A stretch of DNA of 9,521 nucleotides from Alphaproteobacteria bacterium. Its GTDB lineage: Bacteria; Pseudomonadota; Alphaproteobacteria; Rhizobiales; Rhizobiaceae. The stretch is taken from the NCBI GenBank assembly GCA_030428345.1, contig JAUIBM010000071.1, positions 1 through 9,521 on the forward strand, read 5' to 3'. The notes under the pieces are model-generated. The model did no database searches. It was not told where the DNA came from and saw only the letters and a list, made by a program, of their open reading frames with translations. Of this stretch, positions 1 through 6,275 are shown one piece after another (the stretch's first letter is position 1; each line of letters starts with the position of its first letter). The translations under genes and the position numbers were made by a program.

Positions 1-97
1 CATCGATCAGCACGATCCTGCCTTCATCCAGCCCGGCCTTCACTTCCTGCGGGGTCCAGTGCTCCACCACCTTGCCGGCAACTTCCTCGATGCGCAT
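1..97 (-). CDS. Rhodanese-like domain protein, N-terminal fragment
   Basis: Only the first 32 codons are inside the window; the gene continues past the left edge. It starts at ATG 97-95 with a good Shine-Dalgarno (GGAGGG, 5 nt spacer). The visible protein begins MRIEEVAGK and continues WTPQEVKAGLDEGRIVLID. The pattern of a 'tPqEl...l..g...LIDvRe' segment ending in LID is the first strand-helix-strand of the rhodanese fold (thiosulfate sulfurtransferase or sulfur-carrier family). The active-site Cys loop would lie outside the window, so catalytic competence cannot be judged. It follows the ETF-QO gene on the same strand, but an intrinsic-terminator-like hairpin lies between them, so it may have its own promoter. 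The family call rests on a short segment. Confidence 0.7.
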   Translation of the reverse strand, partial: MRIEEVAGKVVEHWTPQEVKAGLDEGRIVLID

Positions 98-124
98 GAA
101 ACCCTCCGGTTCTGATTGCGGCGC

Positions 125-153
125 AAAAACGCCCTCCGCCCGGAGATAGGGCG
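125..153 (-). terminator. Intrinsic terminator-like hairpin with T-tract
   Basis: Read on the minus strand, CGCCCT (153-148) can pair with AGGGCG (135-130), with an inner CTCC/GGAG stem as an alternative, and TTTTT (129-125) follows directly. This is the form of a Rho-independent terminator. It lies after the ETF-QO stop and before the rhodanese start, so it may end the ETF-QO transcript. If a promoter exists between the two genes (a TATAAA box reads on the minus strand at 179-174), it could instead act as an attenuator in the rhodanese leader. Confidence 0.5.
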
Positions 154-204
154 AAGGGCGAACCGGTGCAAGATTTATATTCGATTTTTCTAATGTAAGG
201 CGTT

Positions 205-230
205 CGCCCGCCGCAAGACGGGCGCTTTTT
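205..230 (+). terminator. Hairpin just past the ETF-QO stop, T-tract on the plus strand
   Basis: CGCCCGCC (205-212) and GACGGGCG (217-224) flank a GCAA loop and are followed on the plus strand by CTTTTT (225-230). The stem has one C/A mismatch on plus but a G-U pair on minus. It lies 12 bases beyond the ETF-QO stop codon. The T-tract direction suggests it stops rightward transcription from entering the ETF-QO gene antisense, although the stem could also protect the 3' end of the ETF-QO mRNA. Orientation of function is uncertain. Confidence 0.4.
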
Positions 231-236
231 CCGCTC

Positions 237-1937
237 CTACATGTTCGGATAGACCGGCCCTTCGCCACCCTGCGGCGGGACCCAGTTGATGTTCTGGTTC
301 GGGTCCTTGATGTCGCAGGTCTTGCAGTGAACGCAGTTCTGGCCGTTGATCACGAAGCGCGCGCCGGGCGCATCCAGCACGCCGGCAGGCAGGGCGTTGC
401 CGTCGGCGTCGACCCATTCATAGACGCCGGCCGGGCAGTAGCGGGTGGAAGGCCCGCCATAGACCTCCAGTTCCGAGGTCTTCTGCAATTCAGGATCGCG
501 CAATTGCAGATGCGTCGGCTGGTCTTCCTCATGATTGGTGTTGGACAGGAAGACCGACGAGAGCCTGTCGAAGGTGAGCGTACCGTCGGGCTTGGGATAA
601 TCGATCGGCTTGAACTTCGAGGCGGGCTCCAGCGCGGCATAGTCCGGCTTGCCGTGCTTCATGGAGCCGAGCGGCGACCAGCCCCCCAGCAGCGTGGCGA
701 TCCACATGTCGATGCCGCCCAGCGCAATGCCGATCGGCGTGCCAAACCGGCTCCACAGCGGCTTGGCGTTGCGCACCGTCTTCAGGTCCTTGCCGATGTC
801 GCTTTCGCGCCATTCGCCGTCATATTCCGTCAATTCGTCCTGCGAGCGACCTTGCGCCAGCGCGGCATGGGCCTTTTCCGCGGCAAGCATGCCCGACAGC
901 ATGGCGTTGTGCGAACCCTTGATGCGCGGCACGTTGACGAAGCCCGCCGAACAGCCCAGCAGCGCTCCGCCGGGGAACACAAGCTTGGGCACGGATTGCC
1001 AGCCGCCCTCGGTGATGGCGCGCGCGCCATAGGAAATGCGCTTGGCGCCCTCGAACAATTCGGCAATGCGCGGGTGCGACTTGAAGCGCTGAAACTCCTG
1101 GAAGGGCGAGATATAGGGATTCTTGTAGTTGAGGTGGACGACGAAGCCGACCGAAACCTGGTTGTTTTCCAGATGGTAGAGGAACGATCCGCCGCCGGTG
1201 CTCGAATCGAGCGGCCAGCCGAAGGAATGCTGGACATGGCCGGGCTTGTGCTTGGCGGGATCGATCTCCCACAATTCCTTCAGGCCGATGCCGAATTTCT
1301 GGGGTTCGCTTTCCGCCGCCAGATCGAAGCGGGCAATGAGCTGCTTGGCGAGCGAGCCACGCACGCCTTCGGAGATGAACACATATTTGCCCATCAGCGC
1401 CATGCCGCGCTGGTAAGCCGGGCCGGGTTCTCCGTCCTTCGTCACGCCCATGTCGCCAGTGGCGACGCCGATGACCGCGCCATTGTCGTCGTACAGCACT
1501 TCGCTGGCGGCGAAGCCGGGATAGATTTCGACGCCCATCGCCTCGGCCCGGGCCGCGAGCCAGCGACAGACATTGCCGAGCGAGACGACATAATTGCCGT
1601 GATTGTTCATCAATGGCGGCATGGCGAAGTTCGGCAGCGGAATCGCGCCGTTCCTGGTCAGGAAGAAGAAGCGGTCCTTCGTGACCGGCGTCTTGAACGG
1701 ATGGTCGGGATCGTCCTTCCAGTCGGGGATCAGCCGATTGACGGCGATCGGATCAACCACCGCGCCGGACAGAATATGCGCGCCGACCTCCGGCCCCTTT
1801 TCCAGCACGACCACGGAACAATCCGGATCGAGTTGCTTGAGGCGGATCGCCGCGGCAAGGCCAGCCGGCCCCGCTCCCACGACCACCACGTCGAATTCCA
1901 TACTCTCGCGCTCGGGCAGATCCGCACCATCGGCCAT
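237..1937 (-). CDS. etfQO: Electron transfer flavoprotein-ubiquinone oxidoreductase (ETF-QO)
   Basis: This membrane-associated iron-sulfur flavoprotein takes electrons from reduced ETF (fed by acyl-CoA and related dehydrogenases) and passes them to ubiquinone. The 566-residue protein is full length for a bacterial ETF-QO. The FAD dinucleotide-binding motif GAGPAG is at residues 21-26, followed by the GAHILSGAVVDP segment. The conserved GGWQSVPKL and CSAGFVNVPRIKGSHNAM stretches lie in the middle. The C-terminal ferredoxin-like domain carries the four [4Fe-4S] cysteines C501 (RYCPAGVYE), C535, C538 and C541 (NCVHCKTCDIKDPNQNINW). The ATG at 1937 has a strong Shine-Dalgarno AAGGAGGG (1953-1946, 8 nt spacer), which favours it over the internal Met at residue 13. 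The gene is monocistronic or leads into the rhodanese gene. It diverges from the glycosylase gene, and a promoter is seen upstream. All key residues are present. Confidence 0.97.
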   Translation of the reverse strand: MADGADLPERESMEFDVVVVGAGPAGLAAAIRLKQLDPDCSVVVLEKGPEVGAHILSGAVVDPIAVNRLIPDWKDDPDHPFKTPVTKDRFFFLTRNGAIPLPNFAMPPLMNNHGNYVVSLGNVCRWLAARAEAMGVEIYPGFAASEVLYDDNGAVIGVATGDMGVTKDGEPGPAYQRGMALMGKYVFISEGVRGSLAKQLIARFDLAAESEPQKFGIGLKELWEIDPAKHKPGHVQHSFGWPLDSSTGGGSFLYHLENNQVSVGFVVHLNYKNPYISPFQEFQRFKSHPRIAELFEGAKRISYGARAITEGGWQSVPKLVFPGGALLGCSAGFVNVPRIKGSHNAMLSGMLAAEKAHAALAQGRSQDELTEYDGEWRESDIGKDLKTVRNAKPLWSRFGTPIGIALGGIDMWIATLLGGWSPLGSMKHGKPDYAALEPASKFKPIDYPKPDGTLTFDRLSSVFLSNTNHEEDQPTHLQLRDPELQKTSELEVYGGPSTRYCPAGVYEWVDADGNALPAGVLDAPGARFVINGQNCVHCKTCDIKDPNQNINWVPPQGGEGPVYPNM

Positions 1938-2075
1938 CGTTCAATCCCTCCTTGCTCGGCCTCGCTCGCGTATCAACGGCCGACGATCCCTGCATAGCAT
2001 GCAAGCTGCAAGACGCCAGCCCGCAAGCGCATAGTCCAAGACTGTTCACATATGGGCAGAAGCCCCTTCGCGGGA

Positions 2076-2104
2076 AATCTATTTAACGCTTACGTCAACG
2101 TCAA
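2076..2104 (-). promoter_or_regulatory. Sigma70-like promoter of the ETF-QO gene
   Basis: On the minus strand TTGACG (2104-2099, five of six matches to the -35 consensus) is followed after exactly 17 bases by TAGATT (2081-2076, four of six to the -10). Transcription would begin near 2069, giving a leader of about 130 nt before the ETF-QO ATG at 1937. No other promoter of comparable quality was seen in the divergent spacer. The prediction is by eye from consensus only. Confidence 0.5.
2089..2104. promoter_or_regulatory. ACGT-N2-ACGT dyad, possible LiuR-type (MerR family) operator
   Basis: The plus strand reads CTTACGTCAACGTCAA: two ACGT cores two bases apart with TT/AA-type flanks, close to the perfect palindrome TTGACGTTAACGTCAA. 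It overlaps the -35 box of the ETF-QO promoter and the promoter spacer, where MerR-family regulators normally bind. From memory, LiuR sites in proteobacteria have this ACGT-N2-ACGT form and control branched-chain amino acid and acyl-CoA oxidation genes, including ETF genes. No regulator gene is in the window, so the identity is inferred. Confidence 0.4.
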
Positions 2105-2155
2105 CAAAATGCTGCAGTGCAATCTGTTTTGCGCGCCGCCGCCAAGGGCGCTAGA

Positions 2156-3091
2156 ATGGCGGACACCTCGAAAGGACCGATCTTGACCGAACAGCCAGCC
2201 ATGCCCGCGACCCGGGAGGAAGCGATCGAACTGCTTCGCTGGTATGGCGAGATCGGCGTCGACATCGGGCTGGAGGATGCGCCGATCGACCGGTTCGCCG
2301 AAGCCGAGGCGATGCGGGCCGAGGCGGCCAGACAACGCGCAGCGCGGGAGCAACAGCGCCTACAGCCGTCCGGACGGCAATCACCCGCCGCGCCGGCTAC
2401 GGGCCAGGTTTCGGGCGGTCGCGCCCCGCCCCCAAGGCCGACCGCATCGCCGCCGGCTGCGAACGCCCTTGCCGATGCCGTGATGCCGAGCGAGGAAGCC
2501 GTTGCGAGTGCACGCGAATTGTCGGCCCGCGCCTCAACGCTCAGCGAATTGCGGGAGGCAATGAACGGCTTCCAGGGCTGCAATCTGCGCCTTACGGCGC
2601 GCAACCTGGTCTTCGCGGACGGCAATCCGGACGCCAAGGTGATGCTGATCGGCGAAGCGCCGGGCCGCGACGAGGACGAACAGGGCCTGCCCTTTGTCGG
2701 CCGCTCCGGCCAGTTGCTGGACCGGATGCTCGCCGCGATCGGCCTCGACCGGACATCGGTCTACATTTCCAACGTCATTGCGTGGCGACCGCCGGGGAAT
2801 CGCGCGCCGACGCCGCAGGAAACCGAGATCTGTCGCCCGTTCATCGAGCGCCATATCGAACTGGCGAACCCGCATGTTCTGGTGCTGCTCGGCGCTTCCT
2901 CCAGCCGCATGCTGCTCGCCACCAACGAAGGCATTTTGCGGTTGCGCGGCCGCTGGCGCAAAATCGCCATCGCAGGTCGCGAAGTCGACACACTACCGAT
3001 GCTGCATCCGGCTTATCTTCTGCGCCAACCTGCGCAGAAACGGCTGGCGTGGGGCGACTTGCTCAAGCTGAAGGCGCGCCTGGGAGCGTAG
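2156..3091 (+). CDS. Uracil-DNA glycosylase, family 4-like, with a reduced Fe-S ligand set
   Basis: This enzyme removes uracil from DNA as the first step of base-excision repair. In the 311-residue protein the catalytic domain covers about 130-311. Motif A is GEAPG (166-170), followed by the uracil-pocket PFVGRSG (179-185) and RPPGNR (211-216); motif B is HPAYLLR with His284. The first 45 residues hold a LLRWYGEIGVDIGLEDAPIDRF segment of unknown role. An Ala/Pro/Arg-rich, probably disordered linker spans about 50-110. Family 4 enzymes bind a [4Fe-4S] cluster with four Cys; here only C142 and C226 remain, with Phe139 and Trp210 at the other two positions and no further Cys in the protein. The start is uncertain. 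I chose ATG 2156 (weak AAGGG upstream). A GTG at 2117, TTG at 2183 or ATG at 2201 are alternatives, and homology to relatives begins after the last of these. It diverges from the ETF-QO gene and probably leads into the MFS gene 44 bases downstream. Confidence 0.92.
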   Translation: MADTSKGPILTEQPAMPATREEAIELLRWYGEIGVDIGLEDAPIDRFAEAEAMRAEAARQRAAREQQRLQPSGRQSPAAPATGQVSGGRAPPPRPTASPPAANALADAVMPSEEAVASARELSARASTLSELREAMNGFQGCNLRLTARNLVFADGNPDAKVMLIGEAPGRDEDEQGLPFVGRSGQLLDRMLAAIGLDRTSVYISNVIAWRPPGNRAPTPQETEICRPFIERHIELANPHVLVLLGASSSRMLLATNEGILRLRGRWRKIAIAGREVDTLPMLHPAYLLRQPAQKRLAWGDLLKLKARLGA

Positions 3092-3135
3092 TCGCAGCGC
3101 AGGAAATTCATCGAGCCGCAAAACGGAAAACGCCA

Positions 3136-4380
3136 ATGCGCTCGAGGCTACTTTCGCTCGCCGCCCTGCTGATCGGCACGGGGTTTCTGCTCGCCGGCGG
3201 CGGCGTGCAGTGGATATTGCTGCCGCTGCGCGCACAAATCGAGGGATTCTCGAACGATTCCATCGGCATCATCGGCATGGGCTGGGCCATCGGCTTTACC
3301 GCCGGCTGCCTGGTGGTGCCGCGCGTCGTGAAGCGCGTCGGCCATGTCCGAGCGTTCGGAGCACTGGCCGCGACCCTGTCGATCGCCATCCTGCTGAGCG
3401 GCATGCTGGTGCATCCGATCGCCTGGTTCTTTCTGCGGGCGCTTTCCGGCCTGTGCTTCTCCGGCGCCTACATGATCATCGAGAGCTGGCTCAACGAGCG
3501 CTCGACCAATGAAATCAGGGGCACCGTGTTCTCGCTCTATCTCGTGGTCGCCCAGGGCGGGATCATGGCGGGGCAATATGCGATCGTCTTCGCGCCCCCC
3601 GAATCCAACATGCCCTTCATGATCGCGGCGATCCTGTTCTCGCTGGCCCTGCTGCCGACCGCGCTCTCGCAGGTCCAGTCGCCGACGCCGCTGCGGGAGG
3701 TCAAGCTCGATTTTCGCTCGCTCTATCGCAACTCTCCGGCTGCCCTGATCGGCGTCATCCTGGCAGGGGCGATCGCGGGCGCGTGGCAGAATTTCGCGCC
3801 GGTCTATGGCGGCATGGCGGGCCTTTCGAACACGGCCATCGCGACAATGCTGGCGGCGGCCATGGCCGGATCCATCATCATCCAGTTTCCGATGGGCTGG
3901 GTTTCCGACCGCATCGACCGCCGCTATGTCCTGGTGGCGATCGGCGTCGCGGGCGCGGCGATCTGCGGCGCGGCGAGCACGCCTCAGCTGGAAGCCATCT
4001 CGGCCGGCTGGGCGTTCTTCGGCCTGATGGCGCTGATCGGAGGATTTATCTATCCGGTCTATGCCGTGCTGGTCGCCCATGCCAACGACCATGCCGACCC
4101 GGAAGACTATGTGAAGGTCTCCTCGGCCCTGCTGCTCGTCTACGGACTGGGCGGAATCGCCGGGCCGATCGTCACCGCACGGGTGATCGAATGGACAGGG
4201 ATTGGCGGCCTGTTCCTCACCATCGGCGGCATCAACCTCGCCATCGCGCTCTACACCGCCTGGCGCATCACCCGGCGCAGCGCGCCGCCGGCTTCCGAGA
4301 CGGTCGATTTCACCAATCTGCCGGCGGGCGCGGTGCAGACCACCCAAACGGCGGAACTGGCGCCGCTCGGCGACGAATAG
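3136..4380 (+). CDS. MFS transporter, YcaD-like
   Basis: The 414-residue inner-membrane protein has about twelve hydrophobic segments (roughly 7-31, 42-66, 72-92, 95-116, 130-152, 157-178, 205-225, 235-255, 267-285, 292-315, 330-352 and 357-378). Typical major facilitator loops are present: PRVVKRVGHVRAFG after the second segment and GWVSDRIDRRYVL after the eighth, the latter a clear motif A. The central loop ESWLNERSTNEIRGTVFSLY closely matches the YcaD subgroup. A soluble tail of about 35 residues ends the protein. The substrate is unknown for this subgroup and nothing here reveals it. ATG 3136 is chosen because the first membrane segment starts at once; the reading frame stays open far upstream, but that part overlaps the glycosylase gene and is not protein-like. 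Its Shine-Dalgarno (CGGAAAA) is weak, so translation may depend on the preceding gene. It converges on the TRAP receptor gene with 9 bases between stops. Confidence 0.92.
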   Translation: MRSRLLSLAALLIGTGFLLAGGGVQWILLPLRAQIEGFSNDSIGIIGMGWAIGFTAGCLVVPRVVKRVGHVRAFGALAATLSIAILLSGMLVHPIAWFFLRALSGLCFSGAYMIIESWLNERSTNEIRGTVFSLYLVVAQGGIMAGQYAIVFAPPESNMPFMIAAILFSLALLPTALSQVQSPTPLREVKLDFRSLYRNSPAALIGVILAGAIAGAWQNFAPVYGGMAGLSNTAIATMLAAAMAGSIIIQFPMGWVSDRIDRRYVLVAIGVAGAAICGAASTPQLEAISAGWAFFGLMALIGGFIYPVYAVLVAHANDHADPEDYVKVSSALLLVYGLGGIAGPIVTARVIEWTGIGGLFLTIGGINLAIALYTAWRITRRSAPPASETVDFTNLPAGAVQTTQTAELAPLGDE

Positions 4381-4396
4381 GGCTCCGCCCTATTCG
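4374..4396. terminator. Bidirectional hairpin between convergent genes
   Basis: CGAATAGGGC (4374-4383) and GCCCTATTCG (4387-4396) form a perfect 10-bp stem with a TCC loop. The MFS stop codon TAG (4378-4380) is in one arm and the TRAP receptor stop codon (4392-4390, minus) is in the other. It can fold in transcripts of both strands. No T-tract follows on either side, so it is either a non-canonical terminator or a 3'-end stabiliser. Confidence 0.55.
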
Positions 4397-5466
4397 CGCA
4401 CCGCCAGGAAGGAGCGCACGGAAACAGCCGACCATTCGGCCTGGTGCTGCGCGGCGTCCATATAGCTTTCGACGATGCGGCGGGTCAGATCGCTTGTTTC
4501 CCCCAGTTCCGCCATCACTTCCGTAGCCGCCTCTCGGGCTGCCTGCATGAAGTCGTCCGGGAATGCGCGAAGCTGGACGCCATCCTCGCGCTTCAGGCGT
4601 GTCAGCGTCTCGGCGTTCATCCATTCCGATTCGCCAAGGGCGAATATGTTCTCCGCGGCACAGGCATGCTTCAGAACCGCCTGGAGTTCTGCCGGCAGGC
4701 TGTTCCAGGCCTCGATCGAGACGAGCGCCTCGCCGGTGCCGTTGGGCTCGTGCCAGCCGGGGTGGTAGTAGAACTTGGCCGCGCGCTGGAACCCCATGGC
4801 GATGTCGGAAAACGGCCCGAGAAACTCCGTGGCGTCGAGCACACCCGATTGCAGCGCCATCAGGATCTCGCCCGGGGCAATGGTGACCGGTACGGCGCCG
4901 AGCTTCTGCATCACCAGTCCGCCGAGGCCGGGAATGCGCATCTTGAGGCCGGCGATATCGGCGACCGAATTGATTTCGCGCTTGAACCAGCCCCCCATCT
5001 GAAAGCCGGTATTGCCGGCCATGAACGGCTTGATGCCGGCAGGCGCGTAGAGTTCGTCCCAGAGCGCCTGCCCGCCGCCATGATCGATCCAGGTGATGTG
5101 CTCCAGCGGCGTGAGGCCAAACGGGCCGGCAGTGAACAATGGCGCGGCCGGCATCTTGCCAGCCCAGAACAGCGAGGCCGTATGCCCCATCTGGGCGGCG
5201 CCCGAGGCTACTCCGTCGAACACCTGCAGCGGCGGCACGATCTCGCCGGCCGCATAGACCTTGATGGTGAAACGGCCCCCCGACATCTGCGCGACGCGTT
5301 CGGCAAGGCGTTCCGCCGTGACGCCGGGACCCGGCAGGTTTTTCGGCCAGGAGGTTATCATTCGCCACTCGACGCGCGACTGGGCGATTGCCGGTGTCGC
5401 GAGCGCAGGCGCGGCCGCGCCGGCAGCGGCGATGGCGCCGAGCGCCTGACGACGGGAAAGGGTCAT
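4390..5466 (-). CDS. TRAP transporter substrate-binding protein (DctP/FcbT1/TakP type) in the thiamine operon
   Basis: This is a periplasmic receptor of a tripartite ATP-independent transporter. The 358-residue precursor starts with a Tat signal (LSRRQALGA, Ala-rich core, likely cleavage after AIA28). The mature part matches the mannitol/chloroaromatic/2-oxo-acid TRAP receptor group: TSWPKNLPGPG (38-48), AAGEIVPPLQVFD (72-84), GNTGFQMGGWF (151-161), KMRIPGLGG (175-183), DATEFLGPF (211-219) and PGWHEPNG (236-243). By family knowledge Arg177 should bind a carboxylate, with Gln156, Glu214 and Glu240 near the ligand or metal. The position after Glu214 is Phe215, where I recall Trp in most relatives. 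The ATG overlaps the thiD stop as ATGA, with GGTGGAG (5482-5476) upstream; ATG 5484 is a less likely start. No DctQ or DctM permease genes are in the window. Co-transcription with thiMED behind a TPP riboswitch suggests uptake of a thiamine-related compound. The family is certain; the ligand is an inference. Confidence 0.94.
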   Translation of the reverse strand: MTLSRRQALGAIAAAGAAAPALATPAIAQSRVEWRMITSWPKNLPGPGVTAERLAERVAQMSGGRFTIKVYAAGEIVPPLQVFDGVASGAAQMGHTASLFWAGKMPAAPLFTAGPFGLTPLEHITWIDHGGGQALWDELYAPAGIKPFMAGNTGFQMGGWFKREINSVADIAGLKMRIPGLGGLVMQKLGAVPVTIAPGEILMALQSGVLDATEFLGPFSDIAMGFQRAAKFYYHPGWHEPNGTGEALVSIEAWNSLPAELQAVLKHACAAENIFALGESEWMNAETLTRLKREDGVQLRAFPDDFMQAAREAATEVMAELGETSDLTRRIVESYMDAAQHQAEWSAVSVRSFLAVRE

Positions 5467-6275
5467 GATTGTCTGCTCCACCATTCGTGAAAGTGATGCA
5501 CCGGCCCATGGCCGGCGCCAATGTCGAGCGTATCTGCGGCGGCGATCGCGCCGGTGAGCCAGATCTTGGCCTTGCCCACCACGTCGGCAAGTGGCAGGCC
5601 CAGAGCAAGCTTCGCCGCGATCGCAGAGGACAGGGAACAACCGGTTCCGTGGGTGTTGCGCGTGTCGATGCGCGCCGCATCTAACCATTCCTCCCGATCG
5701 GCTTCCACAAGCAGATCGCGGCTTTTCTCGCCCTCGCCATGCCCCCCCTTGATCAGCACGGCTCCAGCGCCCATCGCCAGGATCGCGCGCGCCTGCACGC
5801 GCATCGCATCCTCATCCACGGCGGGCGGCAGGCCGGTCAACCGGGCCGCCTCGAGGAGGTTGGGGGTCACCAGCGTTGCGAGCGGAAAGAGTTCGGCAAC
5901 CAGCAGGGCGACTGCCTCGTCGGCGATCAGCTTCGCTCCGCTGGCGGCAACCATGACCGGGTCGAGCACCACGAAAGGCGGCCTCCAGCGGCGCAGACCC
6001 GACGCAACGGCCCGAATCGTCTCGGGGTGCGACAGCATGCCGATCTTCACCGCGTCGACGCGCAGGTCGGAAAACACCGCATCGATCTGCGCGGTGACGA
6101 AATCCGCCGGCACATCGTGAATCGCCGTCACGCCAAGCGTATTCTGCGCGGTCAGCGCGGCAATGACCGAGGCCGCGTAGACCCCATTGGCCGACATGGT
6201 CTTGATATCGGCCTGAATGCCCGCCCCGCCGCCGGAATCCGATCCGGCGATGGTCACTGCGATCGGTGTGCTCAT
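5463..6275 (-). CDS. thiD: Hydroxymethylpyrimidine/phosphomethylpyrimidine kinase ThiD
   Basis: This cytoplasmic kinase phosphorylates 4-amino-5-hydroxymethyl-2-methylpyrimidine (HMP) to HMP-P and then to HMP-PP, the pyrimidine partner used by ThiE. The 270-residue protein is a standard-length ribokinase-fold ThiD. The substrate-binding N-terminus GSDSGGGAGIQADIKT is at 11-26. The KIGML and LDPVMVAASG segments follow, then TPNLLEA, the KGGHGEG loop and the catalytic NTHGTGCSLSSAIAA near the C-terminus. I place the start at ATG 6275, which overlaps the thiE stop by one base (TGATG) and has GAGGAA 5 nt upstream. A GTG one codon earlier (6278) would leave almost no Shine-Dalgarno spacing. The stop overlaps the TRAP receptor start. 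It is the third gene of the riboswitch-controlled operon. Confidence 0.97.
   Translation of the reverse strand: MSTPIAVTIAGSDSGGGAGIQADIKTMSANGVYAASVIAALTAQNTLGVTAIHDVPADFVTAQIDAVFSDLRVDAVKIGMLSHPETIRAVASGLRRWRPPFVVLDPVMVAASGAKLIADEAVALLVAELFPLATLVTPNLLEAARLTGLPPAVDEDAMRVQARAILAMGAGAVLIKGGHGEGEKSRDLLVEADREEWLDAARIDTRNTHGTGCSLSSAIAAKLALGLPLADVVGKAKIWLTGAIAAADTLDIGAGHGPVHHFHEWWSRQS

Noticed and set aside
327..1997. Long plus-strand open frame (556 codons) opposite the ETF-QO gene
   Set aside because: It is rich in Arg, His, Gln and Asp with no recognisable domain, as expected from the antisense of a GC-rich gene. The minus-strand protein is a full ETF-QO.
2117..2155. GTG 2117 as the glycosylase start
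   Set aside because: There is no Shine-Dalgarno, and it would leave the start almost inside the promoter/operator region. ATG 2156 or a later start fits better, though this is not certain.
2782..3135. Upstream extension of the MFS reading frame inside the glycosylase gene
   Set aside because: The added residues are not protein-like and overlap the catalytic region of the glycosylase; ATG 3136 directly precedes the first membrane segment.
3148..4347. 399-codon minus-strand open frame opposite the MFS gene
   Set aside because: Low-complexity Arg/Asp/His composition with no membrane or domain pattern; the plus strand encodes a clear MFS protein.
4444..5490. 348-codon plus-strand open frame opposite the TRAP receptor
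   Set aside because: Antisense shadow without motifs; the receptor motifs on the minus strand are unambiguous.
5467..5688. Extension of the TRAP receptor upstream of ATG 5466
   Set aside because: It is an out-of-frame reading of thiD and would bury the Tat signal, which must be N-terminal.
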